This document shows, in pieces, positions 59,003-64,000 of a stretch of DNA of 64,000 nt. The notes under the pieces are model-generated. The model worked only from the letters and a program-made list of their open reading frames with translations. It did not search any database and was not told where the DNA came from. The DNA comes from Pirellulaceae bacterium (lineage in GTDB: Bacteria; Planctomycetota; Planctomycetia; Pirellulales; Pirellulaceae), in assembly GCA_026004775.1 (NCBI GenBank), contig BPJU01000006.1, positions 62,001 to 126,000 of the forward strand. The letters run 5' to 3'. Each line of letters begins with the position of its first letter. Positions within the stretch are counted from its first letter, which is position 1. Made by a program: the position numbers and the translations under genes.

Positions 59003-60481
59003 TTAGGAAGATGCTTGTTGACCAGCCCCATCTCGAGCCGCGAATAAGCCCAGTCCTACATGGCGCCCCACCCCCAGGGCCAAAGGGCCAGGAATAGGTT
59101 CACGGAAATGCACCGCCACGTGCCACCTCGAAAAGTGACGCATGTACTCAGGCACGAAGTAGTGCCGGGGGTGAGTGGCACCAGGCCAAAAAGGTGCCTT
59201 CCGGAAAGTGAACGATTCAACCGCCTCGATCGGAATCCCTGCCTGCGCGACTGCCTTGAGAAAGAGCCGCTCGGCTTTCACATGCTTTCCGTCATCGAAG
59301 CCAGGGAGAACTACCGGCGTCACGGAATGCCAGCACTTTGACTCGCGGACGTAGAGGTCCACCACGCGGCGCGAGCTACGACGCCGCAGGTCGAGCAATA
59401 TACCGCGCTCGTTGCCGCGTTCGTCCCGTAGCGTACCGTTGCGCAGGCGCTGCTGCGCCCACGTTGCGTGGACACCATCTCCACCGAAAGGCTCTGCAAC
59501 GAGCAGGCGGCGGATCATGCCGTCGGCATGTTCGTGGCCAATGCTCGGCAACGGCAGGTAGGAGAATCGCGCGGAAGTCACGTCTGTTCGGTCCTTGACG
59601 TGGCCGGCGACATAAAACTCGGCTCCGCCGGGAAACGTATGGCCGTGTCCGGCTTCGTCTTCCTTCGCCGATTGACATGCCAGCGACCGCAGCATCGCGG
59701 CCACCCTCGCGGCGTCCTCCACCCGGAACGCCACTCCTTCGGGAAGCTCGAAGGCTACGTGCGGACGCGGAGGCAACGTGCCGACTGGCAAGTAGACCCT
59801 TGTGTCAAACACCCGAGGCTCTCTCGCCCCTGGCGGAAGCTTCATCGAGAGCCTATTTCGGAACGCTTCGTACGCACGCTCAAGATCGTCCAGTGAGCCA
59901 CTCTTGGGCACCCGCAGCTTGCTTCTGCTACTGAGCGGCACGTCCCAGGGCTGCCACCGCTGCCCGGCAAGAGCTCGCACTTCGGATCTGTTCAGAATGC
60001 GCCCCTGAGCCACCGCTTGATCAATCCCCCACCCCAGCGTCGTCAGGTGGCGTGCCTCGGCCTCCAATACTTCTGCGAGTGGGCGAGCCTGCTCCCATTC
60101 GTCCTCCGCGATGTCCCAAAGGTAGTGCAACGTCGCCGGCCCGTCGTTCAAGATGCGATGGGGCCGGAGGGTCTTTTGCGTCAAGCGCTTATGGCGCTCG
60201 AATTTGGTGTCGCTGTCGTTGTTGGGGACGAATAACGTGTAACCCGCCGCTGGTCGCGCGGCCGGAGCAATGATGATCGGGGGTTTGCGGCGCTCGAGCC
60301 AACGGTAGGCGTTGGCTTTGGCCTCTGACCATTCAGCGTCGCGGCACCCTGTGCACGATCCAGCCACCAGCGCCTGGAACAAACGCATCGGCGATGGAGG
60401 CCACTCCGGCGCGTCTTCATCGCGCTTGCCGTGGAAAAGTGGATCGAGAAGTGTAACAGAAATGCAGAGATACCTGGTCAT
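59003..60481 (-). CDS. csb2: Type I-G CRISPR protein Csb2 (Cas5-Cas6 fusion, GSU0054 family)
   Basis: The 492-residue product matches the Csb2/GSU0054 family. An N-terminal RAMP fold begins ISVTLLDPLFHGKRDEDAPE, then WPPSPMRLFQALVAG, and the C-terminal RAMP domain ends with the Gly-rich loop PGPLALGVGRHVGLGLFA typical of Cas6-like proteins. In type I-G (former I-U) systems Csb2 combines the Cas5 and crRNA-processing Cas6 roles. Its ATG overlaps the csb1 stop by four bases. It is the last recognisable gene of the operon; downstream, where cas4-cas1 and cas2 often sit in Geobacter-like loci, there is only the uncertain small frame and the helicase. Confidence 0.9.
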   Translation of the reverse strand: MTRYLCISVTLLDPLFHGKRDEDAPEWPPSPMRLFQALVAGSCTGCRDAEWSEAKANAYRWLERRKPPIIIAPAARPAAGYTLFVPNNDSDTKFERHKRLTQKTLRPHRILNDGPATLHYLWDIAEDEWEQARPLAEVLEAEARHLTTLGWGIDQAVAQGRILNRSEVRALAGQRWQPWDVPLSSRSKLRVPKSGSLDDLERAYEAFRNRLSMKLPPGAREPRVFDTRVYLPVGTLPPRPHVAFELPEGVAFRVEDAARVAAMLRSLACQSAKEDEAGHGHTFPGGAEFYVAGHVKDRTDVTSARFSYLPLPSIGHEHADGMIRRLLVAEPFGGDGVHATWAQQRLRNGTLRDERGNERGILLDLRRRSSRRVVDLYVRESKCWHSVTPVVLPGFDDGKHVKAERLFLKAVAQAGIPIEAVESFTFRKAPFWPGATHPRHYFVPEYMRHFSRWHVAVHFREPIPGPLALGVGRHVGLGLFAARDGAGQQASS

Positions 60482-61629
60482 TGGTTTGCTTCTGCCTCGC
60501 TCAGCTTCGCGCGACGCGACTTCTTGCGCTCCTGCTTCGAGTGCCCCAGCTCATCACGGGCCTTTCTTCCGTTGAAGTTGGCTTGCTTCTTCGGTCCAAC
60601 ACCGAACCCTTTAGCCACGACTTTCGCGTATGCCAAGGCTTGGTCGTGCGGCAGTGTGAAGTTCTGTTCGCGGCTACCGTCGTGCTTTACGAGCGACCAT
60701 TCGGGCGGTCGGTCTGGGTCCGGCACAAGCTGGCATCCCTCACGAAGGAAGGTCTCCTGCGGCGCGGTAAACGCGACGAGCGACAGGCCGAGGATGTAAC
60801 GCCGTAGCGGGAGGGGGTCAGTATCCCTGCCCGCGCGAAGCGCGCGCAACGCAACGAGGTTCAGCGTGGCATCTCGCCTGATCTCCTGCTCGACCAGGAC
60901 GCCGCCATGTGACCAGGGTGCCGGAGCATGACTGAGACCCAGTTCCGACATCGCATCTTGCTGTTTCTTCTCCGCGGGCGCATCCAGCAAGCCGCTTCCG
61001 ACGTAGTCGATGGCTGGGATGTATTGAGCCGAACGGTGTAGCGGCTTTACCTTGAAAGCCCTGATCACAGAGCGGACGACGCGCGGGAACTTTACCTGGG
61101 TGCTGCGGGAGTCCCACACACCGAACACGAGTGATGTCGGGGCGATCTTGGCCAGCTTGGTCGCGTCGCCGGCTCGGACTGCATTGAACGCCTCTTCCAG
61201 TTCCGCCCACAGGTCGGAGAACCGAACGATGGCGTCGGCGGCCCGGTGGCCCGCCTCAAGCAGATTGACCTCCTTGTCACCCGCCTTGATGATCACTTCT
61301 GGCACGAGCTCTTTGTACGCGTCGCGCATGAAAATCGGTTCCATCCGATTCGCCTGAGAGCCGACGCTGTCGATCTGGCAGACGCTGGTGCCATCCTCGA
61401 ACCAGTCGATGTTGTACCCCATCGGACCCTTTTGACCCTTATACACACCGGGAATCCGCTCGCCCTCGTTGAATCGCTTGCCGGCCTCGGTATCGGCGAG
61501 TGTGTAGGTGGGCGGAAAGATCACCGCGTCTTTGCCCTCCGCTGGCACAAGCCATTGCCGCATCACCAGCGCTGCAACATTGCTGTCGTCCTTTAGCCAG
61601 TTGTCGTACTTCTCCAACAGGTTACTCAT
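60478..61629 (-). CDS. csb1: Type I-G CRISPR backbone protein Csb1 (Cas7, GSU0053 family)
   Basis: The 383-residue Csb1 is the Cas7-like subunit that coats crRNA along the Cascade backbone. It matches the family by ALVMRQWLVPAEGKDAVIFP near the start, VCQIDSVGSQANRMEPIF, PTSLVFGVWDSRSTQVKFPR and AIDYVGSG. The last 30 residues form a basic, lysine-rich tail. Its ATG overlaps the csb3 stop by eight bases (ATGAGTAA) with AGGAG upstream, and its stop overlaps csb2, so the four genes form one translationally coupled operon. Confidence 0.92.
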   Translation of the reverse strand: MSNLLEKYDNWLKDDSNVAALVMRQWLVPAEGKDAVIFPPTYTLADTEAGKRFNEGERIPGVYKGQKGPMGYNIDWFEDGTSVCQIDSVGSQANRMEPIFMRDAYKELVPEVIIKAGDKEVNLLEAGHRAADAIVRFSDLWAELEEAFNAVRAGDATKLAKIAPTSLVFGVWDSRSTQVKFPRVVRSVIRAFKVKPLHRSAQYIPAIDYVGSGLLDAPAEKKQQDAMSELGLSHAPAPWSHGGVLVEQEIRRDATLNLVALRALRAGRDTDPLPLRRYILGLSLVAFTAPQETFLREGCQLVPDPDRPPEWSLVKHDGSREQNFTLPHDQALAYAKVVAKGFGVGPKKQANFNGRKARDELGHSKQERKKSRRAKLSEAEANQ

Positions 61630-62410
61630 AGGAATCTCCTTCCACGATGTTTGCAGTGTTTAGCCCCTTGAAGCTTCCACGGGAGACGAAGTGTGTCCTG
61701 AGACGGCACAGCGTGACGCCTGGCAAGAGGCCGAGCACCGCTGCCCGCGCGACGGGCGCAGTAAGAGGCACGCGCCAGGCCGAGTACCACACAGATCGCT
61801 TTTGCTCGTCGAGTTCCGGGAAGAACCGCTGAAGGCCAATCGCGCCGAACAACTCCACCGCCGGGCGGGTCGGTAGGTTCTTAAGTTTATTGTGTTCATT
61901 GAAAGAGAATCCGGCACGCAGCGCATCCCAACCCAGATCACTGTCAAATCCGTAGGAACCCTGGACCTGATGGCTAAGCATCAGTAAGTTCTTGGCCTGA
62001 CCATTGATGGAGCCAAGACAGCTGCGAAGCGGGCCCCGCCACTTCGTAAACATCTGCAGCGACGTCGCGTTCGCAGCCCAGGTCTTGAATAGGTTCGTTG
62101 AGCCGTCGCTTCTGCGCCACCAGTCGAGTCGAATATGCATGGGATCTCCGAGTTGGACGGGATCGGTCTTCGGGTCATCAATCGGGATGGCCTGCGCGTC
62201 GCATCCGAGTGCTGCATTGACCAGGTCAGCGACATTTGCGGGCTCGCCGTCACTACGGGCTAAGAAAAACTGGCCATCCGCAAACCACCCTTCCGCTGGG
62301 CCTGGGCACCACACGCGGTGAGCGACTTCCAAAAGCCCGCAGCAGGCAAAGAACTGGCCAGGATTGGTCCAATCCACACTCACACTTAGGGTGGAGTTCG
62401 AATCGCTCAT
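61622..62410 (-). CDS. csb3: Type I-G CRISPR protein Csb3 (GSU0052 family)
   Basis: The 262-residue product begins MSDSNSTLSVSVDWTNPGQF and continues FACCGLLEVAHRVWPG-like, with LLMLSHQVQGSYGFDSDLGW and PAVELFGAIGLQRFFPELD further on, matching Csb3 of Geobacter-like I-G loci. It is the proposed large-subunit-type (Cas8-like) protein of this variant; its exact role is less certain than that of the other subunits. The start at 62410 overlaps the cas3 stop as ATGA; a longer frame to 62521 lies inside cas3 and has no homology. Confidence 0.85.
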   Translation of the reverse strand: MSDSNSTLSVSVDWTNPGQFFACCGLLEVAHRVWCPGPAEGWFADGQFFLARSDGEPANVADLVNAALGCDAQAIPIDDPKTDPVQLGDPMHIRLDWWRRSDGSTNLFKTWAANATSLQMFTKWRGPLRSCLGSINGQAKNLLMLSHQVQGSYGFDSDLGWDALRAGFSFNEHNKLKNLPTRPAVELFGAIGLQRFFPELDEQKRSVWYSAWRVPLTAPVARAAVLGLLPGVTLCRLRTHFVSRGSFKGLNTANIVEGDSYE

Positions 62411-64000
62411 GGCTTGGCCTCCTCCGGCACGCGCTGGCGGGAACCAGAGATGGGTCGTGGCAATGCTGTCGCCTGCTGCGACGCCGCGATGTCCGCGCAG
62501 CGCACGAGCGACTCCAGCCACGCAAGACCCCAGCGGCCGTACTTCTGCTGAAGCTGTCCGAACCGGCGAACGACCTCGGCGAACGCCCGCTCGTTCTCGG
62601 CGGTCCGGCGTGAGCTGTCGAAGGCGCTGGCCTCAAAGTGGGGTCGCGCCCATCCGTGGTGAGCTGCAATTAAATGCAGGATCAAGTCCCTATCGGCCAT
62701 CTTCATGAGGTCCTCGTCGTTCATCGCATCGAGCAGCGATCCGAACTCGTGCCGATATCCCCCAAGCCAACGGGGGTGGAGGTAACGAGGAGACTTCGCG
62801 AGTGGTGGCGTGCCTGCCCTGTTTCGCGCGTAGCGCTGCCAGACCGGACGGTCCTTGCCCGTGTCGTGCCAACGCGCTGCGGTGATCAACGCGCCTCGAA
62901 CGGGCTCATCGAGACCCAACCGGTCTACAATGCACGTCATGTGCTGGACGATCGAGTCTGTGTGCTCCGCCAGCGTCTGTCTGGCGCTGGTCGTCTCGGG
63001 GTTCTCGAGCGCGGACAGGGCTGGCGAAACGTATAGGACAAGATCAACGGTTTCGATCTCCTCGCCATTCTCCTCCGGCTGGCGAAGCGGGATCCGCACC
63101 TTTTCCCGAAGTCCGCTCGGTGGGACGTCAGTTATCTCGCCTGAGATCAGGCGTTCGAACCTCTCGCCTTCCGGGCCAACGCGATGGATCCAGCGTTCGC
63201 GCCCACAGTCAACGGGTTCGATCTCGGCCACGTCCAAGTCCGGGCGCGACTTCGAATCCGGGTCCAGCAGGCCGTTCTCATCAAGCCCACCCGCCTCCAC
63301 CGGCAGCACCACGGTGCGATAAGCGACGTTTGCACCGCTCAATTCTGACAAAGAGGACCACGAAGCGTTGCCCCGTTCGTCGAGCACCACGACCCGAACA
63401 ATTCTTGTGCTGCTAAGCTTCTTGAGCGCCTTCTCGACACGGTCGTAGCGGTCGCGGAGCCTCTCGCGGGCTTCGATCCGGCAGGCACCGAACCAGGCAC
63501 GCAGCGTCTCCTCATCTACATCCGCCTCGCGTAGCAGCGTGACCTCATGTCGCCACGCCACAAAGGTCTCCGGCGGATCGGCGGTAAGGCCGTGGAGAAA
63601 TGGGGCAACCTCGGGGCGGCCTGGCATCTGGTCGATACTCGTAAGCGACCAGTTGTCGAGCAAGATATCCGTCAACGGCGGGGCAGAGACCCGAGGCGAA
63701 AACGCTGCCCGGACGTCGTCCGAGCTTGTCTCATCGAGGAGGTTCCGCAGGTTCTTCGGGCTCACATCCACCCCCTCGCTGCCAGCCCCGTCCAGCCACT
63801 TCCGGAGGAGGCAAAGAGTGGCGTCCACGGCCTGATCGAAATCCGAAGCTTTCTTCTTTGGGGCGGTGTCGACCACGAGCTCTATTCTCGCCTCGCGCTC
63901 ACTGCCCCCGCGCCGATTCACGCGGCCCAGTCTCTGGATCAAAGCGTCGAGCGTCGTAAGATCACAAACCATGTGGTCGGCGTCCAAGTCGATGCCCACT
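62407..64000 (-). CDS. cas3: Type I-G Cas3 helicase-nuclease, C-terminal part
   Basis: The gene enters from the right edge in helicase motif V (VGIDLDADHMVCDL) and motif VI (LIQRLGRVNRRGG). It continues through a linker domain and ends in an HD nuclease domain with AARWHDTGKDRP, HLIAAHHGWARP and LVRCADIAAS. The HD nuclease lies C-terminal to the helicase, which is characteristic of type I-G (I-U) and distinguishes it from other type I Cas3 proteins. It unwinds and degrades target DNA after Cascade binding. The N-terminal helicase half is outside the window. Its stop overlaps the csb3 start by four bases. Confidence 0.92.
   Translation of the reverse strand, partial: VGIDLDADHMVCDLTTLDALIQRLGRVNRRGGSEREARIELVVDTAPKKKASDFDQAVDATLCLLRKWLDGAGSEGVDVSPKNLRNLLDETSSDDVRAAFSPRVSAPPLTDILLDNWSLTSIDQMPGRPEVAPFLHGLTADPPETFVAWRHEVTLLREADVDEETLRAWFGACRIEARERLRDRYDRVEKALKKLSSTRIVRVVVLDERGNASWSSLSELSGANVAYRTVVLPVEAGGLDENGLLDPDSKSRPDLDVAEIEPVDCGRERWIHRVGPEGERFERLISGEITDVPPSGLREKVRIPLRQPEENGEEIETVDLVLYVSPALSALENPETTSARQTLAEHTDSIVQHMTCIVDRLGLDEPVRGALITAARWHDTGKDRPVWQRYARNRAGTPPLAKSPRYLHPRWLGGYRHEFGSLLDAMNDEDLMKMADRDLILHLIAAHHGWARPHFEASAFDSSRRTAENERAFAEVVRRFGQLQQKYGRWGLAWLESLVRCADIAASQQATALPRPISGSRQRVPEEAKP

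Overview
The window looks like chromosomal DNA of a planctomycete, probably of the Pirellulales/Thermoguttaceae kind. The pointers are two prepilin-like proteins with a C-terminal DUF1559-type signature, a twin-arginine Gfo/Idh/MocA oxidoreductase, an EF-hand plus PQQ-propeller protein, a planctomycete-style REP-associated transposase homologue, and a PilM/secretin operon full of Gly/Pro-rich linkers. Base composition is moderately GC-rich and genes use ATG, GTG and TTG starts. The taxonomic call is inference; no rRNA or other phylogenetic marker was analysed.

Layout, 1-40.2 kb (mostly core genome). A TAT-exported oxidoreductase (cut by the left edge), truB and an MmgE/PrpD-family gene lie on the minus strand. 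hemL and tsaB follow on the plus strand with overlapping stop and start. Next is an accessory patch: five palindromic GGTGCCAGGC units, a degenerate REP-associated transposase homologue, an IS630 remnant, a small 'plasmid-related' protein and a Dnmt2-type C5-methyltransferase. Then come a minus-strand GH38-like/cmk/plsC operon, a plus-strand four-gene PilM-to-secretin operon (17.3-28.3 kb), a second Gfo/Idh/MocA gene, a small secreted HxCxxC protein with a DUF1559 prepilin-like protein, a CDGSH Fe-S protein, moeA with pabA/trpG, dnaX with a nine-A slippery run, and rpoN. The core part ends at a tRNA-Ala(CGC).

Layout, 40.3-64 kb (accessory island). Directly after the tRNA the sequence is dense in repeats and relics: a 74-bp tandem repeat, an 83-bp repeat also present inverted at 28.65 kb, remnants of a DNA methyltransferase with a minimal nucleotidyltransferase, a transposase tail, and two copies of a 211-bp MITE, one with a clear 8-bp target duplication. 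Embedded in this are a membrane protein; a plus-strand cluster of an ECF-like sigma factor, a 210-aa unknown, a frameshifted unknown and a Lon-type peptidase fused to a CARF-like domain; a lipoprotein; a PQQ/EF-hand protein; a second DUF1559 and HxCxxC pair; a 1612-aa SF1 helicase; and a type I-G (formerly I-U) CRISPR-Cas effector operon (cas3, csb3, csb1, csb2) that runs off the right edge. No CRISPR array and no cas1, cas2 or cas4 lies in the window.

How parts work together. The PilM/secretin operon probably builds an envelope-spanning type IV pilus or type II secretion-like machine. The two DUF1559 proteins carry prepilin-type N-termini and are plausible substrates of such a machine. The most interesting candidate system is at 44.7-48.9 kb. 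A Lon-like peptidase with a Ser-Lys dyad at exactly the spacing of E. coli Lon is joined to a CARF-like nucleotide sensor and encoded with a sigma factor, which recalls the characterised CalpL/CalpT/CalpS type III CRISPR signalling protease. Here the sensor appears to be CARF rather than SAVED, and no cas10 is visible.
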